Notes under the pieces: generated by a model
Database searches by the model: none
Seen by the model: the letters and a program-made list of their open reading frames with translations, nothing else
What the model was told of the DNA's origin: nothing
Part shown: in pieces, positions 7,603 to 16,052 of the stretch
Layout: each line of letters opens with the position of its first letter
How positions within the stretch are numbered: the first letter of the stretch is position 1
Origin: Variovorax paradoxus NBRC 15149
GTDB lineage: Bacteria > Pseudomonadota > Gammaproteobacteria > Burkholderiales > Burkholderiaceae_C
DNA: 64,000 nt
NCBI RefSeq assembly: GCF_001591365.1
Contig: NZ_BCUT01000007.1
Location: 62,001 to 126,000 of the forward strand
Reading direction: 5' to 3'
Program-made: the position numbers and the translations under genes

Positions 7603-9486
7603 CTATCTGCCGCGCATAAAAAGCGCGTCCAGCTCCCGAATCGACAGCTGCCGCCAGGTCGGACGGCCATGGTTGCACTGGTCCGAACGCTCGGTGGCCT
7701 CCATTTGACGTAATAAAGCGTTCATTTCGTCGATCGTGAGCCTGCGGTTGGCCCGCACCGCACCATGGCAGGCCATGGTCGAGAGCAATTCGTTCTGCGC
7801 CCGCTGCACCACGGTGCTGGCATCGTGCTGCGCCAGTTCGGCCAATACGCTGCGCGCGAGCTCCACCGGATCGCCGTCGGCCAGGGTGCCCGGCACCGCA
7901 CGCACCGCAAGGGTGCGCGGCGAAAACGGCGTGATTTCCAGCCCCAGCGTGGGCAGCACCGCGGCGCAGGCCTCGGCGGTGGCCACTTCCTGGGGCGTGG
8001 CCGCGAAGGTGGCCGGGATCAGCAGCGGCTGGCTCGTGATGGCGGCGCCGTCGAGCTGGGTCTTGAGCCGCTCGTAGACGATGCGTTCGTGCGCCGCGTG
8101 CATGTCGACCACGATCAGGCCCTGGCTGTTTTCGGCCAGGATGTAGATGCCCTGCAGCTGCGCCAGCGCGCGGCCCAGGGGCCAGGCTTGCTCATTGGTG
8201 GACAGGGCGCCAGGAGCCGTCGATTCGGCCGGCAGCCCGGCAGGGGCCCGGAACGCTGCCGGCGCCGCTTCGGCAGCGGGCCAGGGGGAAGCGCCGGATC
8301 CGGGGTTCGAGCCGCCGGTCCGCTGGGGCCACAGGGCCTCGAAATCGCCGGCGCCGCGCTCCGCCGCCACGAAATTGATGCCCGGCTGGGCCCAGGCTGC
8401 ACCCGACGCGGGCACGTTCGGCTTGAAAAAGGGTTGCTGCAGCGCCGCGGGCGTGACGGCATCGCCCGCGCGCGGTGCCGCAAGCGCGTTCTCGATCGCA
8501 TGGCGCACCGCCTGGTGGACCTCGCGGCCATCGCGAAAACGCACCTCGATCTTGGTCGGATGCACGTTCACGTCGACGCGCGACGGATCGATTTCGAGGT
8601 ACAGCGCATACACGGGCTGGCGCTGGCCGTGCAGCACGTCCTCGTAGGCACTGCGCACGGCATGCGAGAGCACCTTGTCGCGCACGAAGCGGCCGTTGAC
8701 GTAGAAGAACTGCTGGTCGGCGCGCGAGCGGGCCGCATCCGGAATGCCGGCACGGCCGGCCACGCGCACCGCGCCGCCCAAGTACTCGACGGCCACGCTC
8801 TGCGCCACGAAGTCGTCGCTGAGCGCATCGGCCAGGCGCTGCTCGCGCCGGTCGGCGGCGCGCCATTGCTCCATCAGCTTGCCGTCGTGCCACACCGAAA
8901 AGCCGACTTCGGGCCGCGCCAGCGCATGGCGGCGCACGGCCTCGATGCAGTGGGCCAGCTCGGTGGCGTCGGTCTTCAGGAACTTGCGCCGCGCGGGCGT
9001 CGCGAAGAAAAGCTCGCGCACCTCGACCGTGGTGCCGGCGGCGCGGGCCACCGGCCGCAATTCGCCGGTGCGGCCGTCGAGCGCGAAGGCGCTGTCGGCG
9101 CCCGCAAAGCGCGAAAGAATGCTGAGTTCCGCAATGGCGTTGATGGCCGCGAGCGCTTCGCCGCGAAAGCCCATGGTGCCGACGGTCTCGAGATCGTTGA
9201 GGCTTGCGATCTTGCTGGTGGCATGGCGGCGCAGCGCCACCGTGAGTTCTTCGCGCGGAATGCCCTGGCCGTCGTCTTCCACCGAGATCAGCCGCACGCC
9301 GCCCGAAGCCAGCCGCACCGTGACCTGGCGCGCGCCGGCGTCCAGCGCGTTGTCGAGCAGTTCGCGCACCACGGAGGCCGGGCGTTCGACCACTTCGCCC
9401 GCGGCGATCTGGCTGATCAGCTCGTCGGGAAGTTCGCGGATCGGACGGCGCTGGGGGGACGGAATGGAAGAGGGAAGGGCGCTCAC
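7603..9486 (-). CDS. mutL: DNA mismatch repair protein MutL
   Basis: A 627-residue protein with an N-terminal GHKL ATPase (IAAGEVVERPASVV; DNALDAGA; TMGFRGEAL) and transducer domain, an Ala/Pro-rich linker (about 340-435) and a C-terminal dimerisation domain. The C-domain carries DMHAAHERIVYE near residue 460, fitting the D-(M/Q)-H-A-x2-E-x4-E endonuclease motif, plus ACHGAVRA and CNHGRPT, so it is predicted to nick DNA, unlike E. coli MutL. The start is GTG without a Shine-Dalgarno, 6 nt after a TAGAAT hexamer. The 185-nt gap to the hydrolase gene holds no clear hairpin. Confidence 0.97.
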   Translation of the reverse strand: MSALPSSIPSPQRRPIRELPDELISQIAAGEVVERPASVVRELLDNALDAGARQVTVRLASGGVRLISVEDDGQGIPREELTVALRRHATSKIASLNDLETVGTMGFRGEALAAINAIAELSILSRFAGADSAFALDGRTGELRPVARAAGTTVEVRELFFATPARRKFLKTDATELAHCIEAVRRHALARPEVGFSVWHDGKLMEQWRAADRREQRLADALSDDFVAQSVAVEYLGGAVRVAGRAGIPDAARSRADQQFFYVNGRFVRDKVLSHAVRSAYEDVLHGQRQPVYALYLEIDPSRVDVNVHPTKIEVRFRDGREVHQAVRHAIENALAAPRAGDAVTPAALQQPFFKPNVPASGAAWAQPGINFVAAERGAGDFEALWPQRTGGSNPGSGASPWPAAEAAPAAFRAPAGLPAESTAPGALSTNEQAWPLGRALAQLQGIYILAENSQGLIVVDMHAAHERIVYERLKTQLDGAAITSQPLLIPATFAATPQEVATAEACAAVLPTLGLEITPFSPRTLAVRAVPGTLADGDPVELARSVLAELAQHDASTVVQRAQNELLSTMACHGAVRANRRLTIDEMNALLRQMEATERSDQCNHGRPTWRQLSIRELDALFMRGR

Positions 9487-9492
9487 GCGAGC

Positions 9493-9498
9493 ATTCTA
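9493..9498 (-). promoter_or_regulatory. Candidate -10 hexamer, possible leaderless mutL start
   Basis: TAGAAT on the minus strand, 6 nt before the mutL GTG. That spacing places the transcription start at or next to the start codon. No Shine-Dalgarno and no clear -35 are visible. Confidence 0.4.
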
Positions 9499-9596
9499 GA
9501 AGCCGGCTGCCGCCGCCGCGCCGCTGCCCGCAGTAGCCCTTTCAGCCTGGCATCAGCGTGTCAGGCCGCCAGGTACATCGGGCTGCTGGCGCCAGA

Positions 9597-9620
9597 ACAG
9601 GTCTGGATGTATCGACCTGT
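9597..9620. repeat. Inverted repeat ACAGGTC-N10-GACCTGT upstream of dedA
   Basis: Perfect 7-bp arms with a 10-bp spacer in the mutL-dedA intergenic region, about 65 bp upstream of the dedA start. The geometry suits a dimeric regulator. No candidate regulator gene is adjacent. Confidence 0.4.
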
Positions 9621-9670
9621 CATGTTGGATCTCCGAATTCGTCTGGGGACGCCATGCGGCGCGCAGCAAG

Positions 9671-9676
9671 GATAAT
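9671..9676 (+). promoter_or_regulatory. Candidate -10 hexamer of dedA
   Basis: GATAAT ends 8 nt before the dedA ATG. A transcript from it would begin within a base or two of the start codon. The only purine-rich stretch (AAGGA) overlaps the hexamer and is too far for a normal Shine-Dalgarno. Confidence 0.35.
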
Positions 9677-9684
9677 CCGCGACC

Positions 9685-10353
9685 ATGGAAATCATCAGCT
9701 TTCTCGTCGACTTCATCCTGCACGTCGACAAACACCTCGAGGCCTTCGTCGTTGCCTACGGCCCCTGGGTCTATGCGCTGCTCTTCCTGATCGTGTTCGT
9801 GGAGACAGGCGCGGTGGTGATGCCTTTCCTGCCCGGCGACTCGCTGCTCTTCATCGTGGGCGCGCTGTGCGGCGTGGGGCTCATGAGCTTTCCGCTGGCC
9901 TGCGCAGTGCTCATTGCTGCGGCCATCCTGGGCGACCAGTGCAACTACAGCATCGGCCGCTACTTCGGGCCCAAGGTCTTCAAGTGGGAGGACTCGCGCT
10001 TCTTCAACCGCAAGGCCTTCGACCAGGCCCATGCGTTCTACGAGCGCTATGGCGGCATCACGATCATCCTTGCGCGCTTCATGCCCTTCATTCGCACCTT
10101 CGCGCCTTTCGTGGCCGGCGTGGCCGAAATGAGCCGCGCGAAGTTCAGCATGTTCAATGTGGTGGGCGGGCTGGTCTGGGTGCTGGGCATCGCGACGGCG
10201 GGCTACTTCTTCGGCAACCTGCCGTTCGTGCGCGAGCATCTCGACAAGATCATCTGGGCGCTGATCTTCGTGCCGGGCCTGATCGCGATCTTCGGTGCCT
10301 GGCGCGCATCGCGTGCAGAGAAGGCGCGCGCGCAGCTGCCTTCGAAGGCTTGA
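9685..10353 (+). CDS. DedA family (SNARE-associated/VTT domain) membrane protein
   Basis: A 222-residue integral membrane protein. Family motifs are visible: FVETGAVVMPFLPGDSLL (about residues 37-54), GDQCNYSIGRYFG, and the ERYGGITIILARFMPFIRTFAPFVAG block (about 117-142) with conserved arginines. DedA proteins are linked to undecaprenyl-phosphate or phospholipid flipping and proton-motive-force balance; which applies here cannot be told. Divergent from mutL and convergent with the glycine-zipper lipoprotein gene. Confidence 0.92.
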   Translation: MEIISFLVDFILHVDKHLEAFVVAYGPWVYALLFLIVFVETGAVVMPFLPGDSLLFIVGALCGVGLMSFPLACAVLIAAAILGDQCNYSIGRYFGPKVFKWEDSRFFNRKAFDQAHAFYERYGGITIILARFMPFIRTFAPFVAGVAEMSRAKFSMFNVVGGLVWVLGIATAGYFFGNLPFVREHLDKIIWALIFVPGLIAIFGAWRASRAEKARAQLPSKA

Positions 10354-10365
10354 TCGGCACCGGAC

Positions 10366-10393
10366 AAAAAAAGCGCGCCAGTGATGGCGCGCT
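10366..10393 (-). terminator. Rho-independent terminator of the glycine-zipper lipoprotein gene
   Basis: Stem AGCGCGCCA/TGGCGCGCT (9 bp), loop GTGA, followed on the minus strand by a run of seven T. It lies between convergent dedA and the lipoprotein gene and is oriented for the latter. Confidence 0.85.
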
Positions 10394-10427
10394 CGAGCAG
10401 AGAGAGAGAGTCAGGATTGGTAAAAGG

Positions 10428-10721
10428 TCAGTAGTTCGGGCCGTTGCGCGGGTAATAGGTGTTCGGCGGATAGGCGCGCTGGCTCTCGTAGTAGTTGCGC
10501 TCGTCGACGCTGCGGCCCACCTGGTTGCCGATCACGCCGCCAATGGCCGCGCCGCCCAGGGTACTGCCGGTGTTGCCGCCGATGGCGTGGCCCACGGCCG
10601 CACCGCCGAGCGCGCCGATGCCGGTGCCCAGGTTCTGGTTGGGGCCGGACGCGCAACCGGCCAGCGCCATGACCGCGCCTGCCGCTGCAGCGGAAATCCA
10701 GATTCGTGCCTTCATCATCAT
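10428..10721 (-). CDS. Glycine-zipper lipoprotein (OsmB/SlyB-like)
   Basis: A 97-residue lipoprotein. After three ATG codons the signal peptide ends at lipobox ALAGC (C about 23). The middle is a glycine zipper (GTGIGALGGAAVGHAIGG ... LGGAAIGGVIGNQVG) that should insert in or pack on the outer membrane; the tail is Tyr/Pro/Asn-rich (YYPRNGPNY). An AAGGTGG Shine-Dalgarno fits the first ATG (10721). A longer frame upstream is Arg-rich and rejected. Monocistronic, with its own terminator. Confidence 0.85.
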   Translation of the reverse strand: MMMKARIWISAAAAGAVMALAGCASGPNQNLGTGIGALGGAAVGHAIGGNTGSTLGGAAIGGVIGNQVGRSVDERNYYESQRAYPPNTYYPRNGPNY

Positions 10722-10851
10722 GGTGTCCACCTTTCTAGAGTGATGGAGCCATGATGGACAAAAGGCGCCGGCCCCCCGTGTAGGAGCCTGCCGCGCCTGC
10801 CTGTGCGTTGCCACGGGCCGGCCCGCGTGGGACGGCACGGCGCGCGCGGGC

Positions 10852-12408
10852 TCAGAGCTGGCGGCTGCGCGCGAGCGGCGGGTTCTGCGCAAAGTAGCGC
10901 TGGATGCCGCGCATCAGCGCATCGGAAAGGTTTTCCTGGTAGCTGACGCTGCGCAGGTTGGCTTCTTCTTCGGGGTTGCTGATGAACGCCGTTTCGACCA
11001 GCACGCTCGGGATATCGGGTGCCTTGAGCACCGCGAAGCCGGCCTGCTCGACCGCGGGCTTGTGCAGCCGTGCGCCGATGCCGCGGATCTCGCCGAGCAT
11101 GGCGCCGCCGAGCTTGAGGCTGTCGTTGATCTGCGCCGTGGTGCTCATGTCGAGCAGCGCGCGCTGCACCTGCACTTCGTGGTTGCCCACGTTCACGCCG
11201 CCGACCTTGTCGGCTTCGTTTTCCTTGTTGGCGAGCCAGCGCGCGGCGCTGCTCGAGGCGCCGCTCTGGCTCAGCGCAAAGACGCTCGCGCCGCGCGCGG
11301 CGGGCGTGGTGAACGCATCGGCATGGATGCTCACGAAGAGGTCGGCCTGCACGCGCCGCGCCTTCTGCACGCGCACACCCAGCGGCACGAAAAAATCGGC
11401 GTCACGCGTGAGAAACGCGCGCATCGGGTTGCCGTTGACGCTGCTCGCGTTGATGCGGTCGCGCAGGCGATGCGCGATCTGCAGCACGATGTCTTTTTCG
11501 CGCGTGCCGTTGGGGCCGATGGCGCCCGGGTCTTCGCCGCCATGGCCGGGATCGAGCGCCACGATGATGATGCGGTCGGTGCGGCTCGCGGTGGCGCTGC
11601 CGCGCGCGGACGCGAGGGGCGCGGGAGGCGCCACGGGTACGGCAGGCGCAATGGGCGGTGCGGGTGGCACGACGGGGCCGGGCCGCGTCGACTGCTGCGC
11701 CATCAGCTCGCCCAGCGGATCGGGTGCGGGCCCGGCCGCCGTGGCCGGCGGGCGGGCGGGAGATGGCGCGATGCTGCCGGGCGCGGGGATCGGCGCTGGC
11801 ACGTTGGGCGACGGCCGCACGAGGATCGGCGGCCCGCCGTCGGGCGCGAGGCCCGAGGAGGGCGCGGCCGGCGGCGGCACCGACGGTGCGCTTGCCACGG
11901 CGCCGTTGCTGCCGCCGGCGCTGCTGCCGCGCGGCGCTTCGCGCAGGCGCTCGGTGATCAGCGCTTCCATCGGGTCGATGGCTTTTTCGGGGTAGAGGTC
12001 GAGCACCAGCCGGTGCTTGTACGCGGCAATGGGCGCCAGCGAGAACACCTGCGGCACCACGGCCTGCTTGAGGTCGAACACGATGCGCACCACCTTGGGG
12101 GCGTTCTGGCCGACGCGCAGGCCGTTGATGTACGGGTCGCCCGGCTTGATCTTGCCGACCAGGTCGCGCAGCTCGGGGTTGAGATCGATGCCTTCGATGT
12201 CCACCGCCAGCCGCGGCGGACTGCCCACGACCAGCTGCTGCGAATGCAGCCGCGCATCGGATTCGATGGTCACGCGCGTGTAGTCGGCCGCGGGCCACAC
12301 GCGCACTGCGAGGATGGTGGCGCCGCGCGCGATCTGGTGCACGCCGAGCATCAGCGCGATGCTGCCGCCCTGCAGCAGCACGCGCCGCTTGAGGCCGGTG
12401 GCCTTCAT
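10852..12408 (-). CDS. amiC: N-acetylmuramoyl-L-alanine amidase AmiC-type
   Basis: A 518-residue periplasmic cell-wall amidase for daughter-cell separation. The N-terminus (KRRVLLQGGSIALMLG) is a twin-arginine-like signal, followed by an AMIN domain (about 30-125), a long Pro/Ala linker (about 165-275) and an Amidase_3 catalytic domain from about residue 280. Zinc and catalytic residues are visible in DPGHGGEDPGAIG, REKDIVLQIA, FVSIHADAF and VLVETAFISNPEEE. Starts in an ATGA overlap with the tsaE stop, an arrangement common in proteobacteria. Confidence 0.95.
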   Translation of the reverse strand: MKATGLKRRVLLQGGSIALMLGVHQIARGATILAVRVWPAADYTRVTIESDARLHSQQLVVGSPPRLAVDIEGIDLNPELRDLVGKIKPGDPYINGLRVGQNAPKVVRIVFDLKQAVVPQVFSLAPIAAYKHRLVLDLYPEKAIDPMEALITERLREAPRGSSAGGSNGAVASAPSVPPPAAPSSGLAPDGGPPILVRPSPNVPAPIPAPGSIAPSPARPPATAAGPAPDPLGELMAQQSTRPGPVVPPAPPIAPAVPVAPPAPLASARGSATASRTDRIIIVALDPGHGGEDPGAIGPNGTREKDIVLQIAHRLRDRINASSVNGNPMRAFLTRDADFFVPLGVRVQKARRVQADLFVSIHADAFTTPAARGASVFALSQSGASSSAARWLANKENEADKVGGVNVGNHEVQVQRALLDMSTTAQINDSLKLGGAMLGEIRGIGARLHKPAVEQAGFAVLKAPDIPSVLVETAFISNPEEEANLRSVSYQENLSDALMRGIQRYFAQNPPLARSRQL

Positions 12409-12914
12409 GCGCCGAGCTGCGCCAGCAGGGTGCTGCCGCGGGGAGTGTTCGCCAGGAGGGTCACGCTGCGTGTGTCGTCTGTCATTGCTTCTATTTTAAT
12501 AGCGAGGTCGGCAATTGGTGTGCGGCCGGCAGCGTTCTCTGGCCACTCCGCGAGCTTGAGGCCCGGGCCCGCGAAAATGTCACGGAAGCCGGCGTCGTCC
12601 CACTCGCGCGGATCGTTGAAGCGGTAGAAATCGAAATGGAAGATGGCCAAGCCGTCGGGCGCTTCGTGCGGCTCGACCACGGCATAGGTCGGGCTCTTGA
12701 TGCGGCCCTCGATGCCGAGCGCGCGCAGCAAGTGGCGCACGAAGGTGGTCTTGCCGGCGCCGAGGTCGCCGTGCAGCGCAATGAAGGCATCGCGCAGCGC
12801 GGGCGAGGCCGCCAGCGCGCGCGCGAAGGCGTCGGTGTCTTCTTCGCTGCGCCAGTGCAGCGTGCGGCCGGCGTTCTTCGGCGTTTCTACAATCGGCAAG
12901 TGATCGTCAGCCAT
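12405..12914 (-). CDS. tsaE: tRNA t6A synthesis ATPase TsaE
   Basis: A 169-residue P-loop ATPase supporting the TsaBDE complex that makes N6-threonylcarbamoyl-A37 in ANN-decoding tRNAs. Walker A HGDLGAGKTTFVRHLL and the family motifs SPTYAVVEPHE and FHFDFYRF are present. The ATG at 12914 (MADDHLP) is chosen over one 17 codons upstream. Even so its 5' end overlaps the divergent queG start by 15 nt. Its start region therefore doubles as queG coding and promoter DNA. A 17-bp phased repeat lies near its end. Confidence 0.93.
   Translation of the reverse strand: MADDHLPIVETPKNAGRTLHWRSEEDTDAFARALAASPALRDAFIALHGDLGAGKTTFVRHLLRALGIEGRIKSPTYAVVEPHEAPDGLAIFHFDFYRFNDPREWDDAGFRDIFAGPGLKLAEWPENAAGRTPIADLAIKIEAMTDDTRSVTLLANTPRGSTLLAQLGA
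12487..12503. repeat. 17-bp AT-rich interrupted palindrome, copy 1 (in tsaE)
   Basis: In the tsaE sense it reads GCTATTAAAATAGAAGC and codes A-I-K-I-E-A. Inner arms CTATT/AATAG are perfect. It belongs to a set of four such 17-mers, all in the same codon phase, inside otherwise GC-rich genes. Confidence 0.6.
12888..12893 (+). promoter_or_regulatory. Candidate -10 hexamer of queG
   Basis: TACAAT, 6 nt before the queG GTG, lying inside the 5' coding part of tsaE. No Shine-Dalgarno precedes the GTG. The spacing predicts a leaderless transcript. Confidence 0.45.
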
Positions 12915-13988
12915 CCACTCGTTGCTCGTATTCAGGCATTGGCCCGGGAACTCGGATTCTCCCAAATCGGAATCGCGGGCGTCGATTTATCGAGCGCCGA
13001 GGAAGGTCTGATGCAATGGCTGGCCCATGGGTTCCATGGCGAGATGAAATACATGGCAACGCACGGCACGCGCCGCGCGCGGCCGGCCGAGCTGGTGCCG
13101 GGCACGGTGAGCGTCATCACGGCGCGCATGGACTACCTGCCGCGCGGCACGCCGCTCGACGATTGGCAGGCCGTGGAGTTCGATCGCCTCTCGCGGCCCG
13201 GCGAAGCCATCGTCTCGGTCTATGCGCGCGGCCGCGACTATCACAAGGTGATGCGTGCGCGGCTGGCCCGGCTGGCCGAGCGCATCGCCGAAGAAGTGGG
13301 CCCGTTCGGCCACCGCGCCTTCACCGATTCGGCCCCGGTGCTCGAAGCCGAGCTTGCGTCCCGCAGCGGCCAGGGCTGGCGCGGCAAGCACACGCTGGTG
13401 CTGGACCGCAGCGCGGGCTCGATGTTCTTCCTGGGCGAGATCTACGTCGACATGGCGCTGCCCGAAAGCGAGCCGGTCACCGCGCACTGCGGCAGCTGCA
13501 GCGCCTGCATCGACGTGTGCCCGACCAAGGCCATCGTCGCGCCGTACCGGCTCGATGCGCGGCGCTGCATTTCGTACCTCACCATCGAGCACGGCGGGCC
13601 GATTCCGCTGGAGCTTCGGCCGATGATGGGCAACCGCATCTACGGCTGCGACGACTGCCAGCTGATCTGCCCCTGGAACAAGTTCGCGAAGAAGAGCGCG
13701 CTGCCCGACTTCGATGCGCGCGAGGGGCTCACCGGCCAGTCGCTGGCCGCGCTCTTTGCCTGGAGCGAAGAGGAATTTCTGCGCTTCACCGAAGGCAGCC
13801 CGATCCGCCGCATCGGGCATGAACGCTGGCTGCGCAACATCGCCGTGGCCCTTGGCAACGCACTGCGCGCGGGCGAGAGCGGCGCCGCAGAGGCACTGGC
13901 CACGCGTGCCTCGGACCCGAGCGAACTGGTGCGCGAGCACGTGGCGTGGGCGCTGGCGCAGCGCCCCGAAACGCCGAACGCGTCCTAG
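12900..13988 (+). CDS. queG: Epoxyqueuosine reductase QueG
   Basis: A 362-residue cobalamin- and iron-sulfur-dependent enzyme for the last step of queuosine synthesis in tRNA. The two [4Fe-4S] clusters are marked by HCGSCSACIDVCPTKAI (about residues 199-215) and GCDDCQLICPWN, plus RRCISYL. A GTG at 12900 gives VIVSHPLVARIQ, a full family-length N-terminus; the longer ATG-initiated frame runs antisense through tsaE and is rejected. Convergent with the AEC carrier gene, with stops overlapping. Confidence 0.94.
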   Translation: MIVSHPLVARIQALARELGFSQIGIAGVDLSSAEEGLMQWLAHGFHGEMKYMATHGTRRARPAELVPGTVSVITARMDYLPRGTPLDDWQAVEFDRLSRPGEAIVSVYARGRDYHKVMRARLARLAERIAEEVGPFGHRAFTDSAPVLEAELASRSGQGWRGKHTLVLDRSAGSMFFLGEIYVDMALPESEPVTAHCGSCSACIDVCPTKAIVAPYRLDARRCISYLTIEHGGPIPLELRPMMGNRIYGCDDCQLICPWNKFAKKSALPDFDAREGLTGQSLAALFAWSEEEFLRFTEGSPIRRIGHERWLRNIAVALGNALRAGESGAAEALATRASDPSELVREHVAWALAQRPETPNAS

Positions 13989-14902
13989 CGCGGCAGCGCC
14001 AGCGCAAACGGCAGGCTCAGCACGCCGAGCAGCGTCGACAAGGTCACGAGGCCCGCCACGTACGGTCCGTTGTAGCCCATGCGCGCCGCCAGCACATAGG
14101 CGCTGGAGGCCGTGGGCACGGCGGAAAACGCCATCAGCACCGAGGCCTGCGTCGCGTCAAGCCGCAGCGCGAGCGACAGGCCCCATGCCACCAGCGGCAG
14201 GAACAGGTGGCGAATGGACAGCACCGACACCGCGAGCACCTTGCCGCGCCCCAGCGTGGCGAACTGCATGCCCGCGCCCGCGGCCAGCAGGCCGAGCGCA
14301 AGCGATGCGGCGCCGATGCGCGTGAGCGTGGGCGTGGCCCAGTTCGGCACGGTGAAGCCCAGCACGTTGGCCAGCAGCCCGGCCAGCGTGGCGACGATCA
14401 GCGGATTGCGCACCAGCTGCCGCGCAAAGCCGCTCTCTGCATGCCGTGCCATCGGCCAGACGGCCGCGATGTTGAACATCGGCACGCACACGCCGATCAG
14501 CACCGCAATCAGCAACAGGCCCTGCGCACCGGCCAGCCGCTCGGCGAGCGCCAGGCAGATGAAGGAGTTGAAGCGGAACCCGATCTGCGCGCTGGCCGCA
14601 TGGTCGCGGCGGTCGATGTGCGAACCGAGGCCGGGCACGTAGGGCAGTGCATAGGCCATCGCGATGCCGCAAAGGCCGATGCCCACGCCTGCGGTGAGCA
14701 GGCTCGAGGTGGCGGCAAAGTCGAGCGGGCTGCGCACGATCGAGTGGAACAGCAGCACAGGAAATAGAAAGTAGTAGACCAGGCTTTCGACCTGGTCCCA
14801 CACGCGGCGGTCGAGCGCCGTGTAGCGGCAAAGAAGCCAGCCGATGGCGATGAGCGAAAAATCAGGAAAGAGCAGCTGTGCGAAGTTCACCGCTTCGAGC
14901 AT
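13985..14902 (-). CDS. AEC family auxin-efflux-like transporter
   Basis: A 305-residue membrane protein with about ten hydrophobic helices in two five-helix halves, as in the bacterial AEC (MdcF-like) family, which exports or moves organic acids and amino acids. The start MLEAVNFAQLLFPDF is preferred to an ATG 11 codons upstream. Typical motifs are GIAMAYALP, RFNSFICLALAE and the late AFSAVPTASSAYVLAARMG. It is divergent from a Bug receptor by 106 bp. Substrate unknown. Confidence 0.87.
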   Translation of the reverse strand: MLEAVNFAQLLFPDFSLIAIGWLLCRYTALDRRVWDQVESLVYYFLFPVLLFHSIVRSPLDFAATSSLLTAGVGIGLCGIAMAYALPYVPGLGSHIDRRDHAASAQIGFRFNSFICLALAERLAGAQGLLLIAVLIGVCVPMFNIAAVWPMARHAESGFARQLVRNPLIVATLAGLLANVLGFTVPNWATPTLTRIGAASLALGLLAAGAGMQFATLGRGKVLAVSVLSIRHLFLPLVAWGLSLALRLDATQASVLMAFSAVPTASSAYVLAARMGYNGPYVAGLVTLSTLLGVLSLPFALALPR

Positions 14903-15008
14903 AAACCGTGGCGGACCATGGGTAATCCACAGCATGAGCGCGGTGTGAAGCCGCTAGCATCCGGGGCTTTGGTTTTTCGACATCAACCATTCAATCAAGG
15001 AGTTATAG

Positions 15009-15983
15009 ATGCAACGTCGTCAATGGGGCGCCATGGTGGGAGCCGCCGCGCTGGTCGCGGCCGCGGGCCAGAGCTTCGCGCAGGGCTATCCGAACAAGCC
15101 GGTCGAGCTGAGCGTGCCCTTTGCACCGGGCGGCACGACCGACATCGTGGCGCGCGTGATTTCCGACCCGCTCGGCAAGGTGCTGGGCCAGCCGGTGGTG
15201 GTGATCAACCGCGCGGGCGGCGGCGGCATCGTGGGCGCAGCCGAAACAGCGCGCGCCACGCCTGACGGCTACAAGCTCGGCGTTGCCACGGTGTCGAGCA
15301 CGGCGGCCAATCCGGCCATCAACCCCAAGGTGCCGTACGACCCGATCAACGACTTCACGCCGATCATCAACATTGCGGCCACGCCCAACATCATTGCGGT
15401 CAACCCGAGCTTCCCGGCCAAGAACTATGCGGAGTTCGTGGCCGAGCTCAAGAAGAACCCCGGAAAGTACTCGTACGCCTCGTCGGGCACCGGCGGCATC
15501 GGCCACCTGCTGATGGAGCTCTACAAGAGCCTCACCAACACCTTCGTCACGCACATTCCCTACCGCGGCGCGGGCCCGGCGCTCAACGACGTGGTGGCCG
15601 GCCAGGTGCCGATCATGTTCGACAACATCCCGTCGGCCATGCCCTTCATCCAGAGCGGCCGGCTGGTTCCGATCGTGGTGTCGGCGCCGCAGCGCCTGGC
15701 CGCGCTGCCCAACGTGCCCACCTTCAAGGAAGTGGGGCTCGAGCCGGTCAACCGCATGGCCTACTACGGCATCCTCGGCCCCAAGGGCCTGCCGAAGGAA
15801 GTGGTCGACAAGGTCAGCGCCGGCGTGAAGAAGGCGGTGGAAGATCCGGCCGTGAAGAAGCGCATCGAGGACACCGGTTCGCTGATCGTCGCCAACACGC
15901 CCGAGCAGTTCGCCGCGCAGATCAAGGCCGAATACGAGGTCTACAAGCAGGTGGTGGTGAAGCAGAAGCTCAAGCTCGACTGA
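15009..15983 (+). CDS. Bug/TctC tripartite tricarboxylate receptor protein
   Basis: A 324-residue periplasmic binding protein with an AQG-ending signal peptide (about residues 1-25). Bug-family landmarks follow: VELSVPFAPGGTTDIVAR, NRAGGGGIVGA, PYDPINDFTPI, the YASSGTGGIGHL ligand loop and THIPYRGAGPALNDVVAGQVPIMFD. Such receptors bind carboxylated solutes and normally feed TctA/TctB permeases. None are nearby, as is usual for this expanded family in Comamonadaceae. It is followed by a strong terminator. Confidence 0.94.
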   Translation: MQRRQWGAMVGAAALVAAAGQSFAQGYPNKPVELSVPFAPGGTTDIVARVISDPLGKVLGQPVVVINRAGGGGIVGAAETARATPDGYKLGVATVSSTAANPAINPKVPYDPINDFTPIINIAATPNIIAVNPSFPAKNYAEFVAELKKNPGKYSYASSGTGGIGHLLMELYKSLTNTFVTHIPYRGAGPALNDVVAGQVPIMFDNIPSAMPFIQSGRLVPIVVSAPQRLAALPNVPTFKEVGLEPVNRMAYYGILGPKGLPKEVVDKVSAGVKKAVEDPAVKKRIEDTGSLIVANTPEQFAAQIKAEYEVYKQVVVKQKLKLD

Positions 15984-16001
15984 GCTGCTTTTTCCTTCCG
16001 C

Positions 16002-16037
16002 AAAGCCGCCCGCGCCACGGGCGGCTTTTCTTTTTTT
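16002..16037 (+). terminator. Rho-independent terminator after the Bug gene
   Basis: An 11-bp perfect stem AAAGCCGCCCG/CGGGCGGCTTT, 5-nt loop, then a T-rich tail (TTTTC then seven T). It separates the Bug gene from xerD. Confidence 0.95.
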
Positions 16038-16052
16038 GATATCTTGCAGCGC

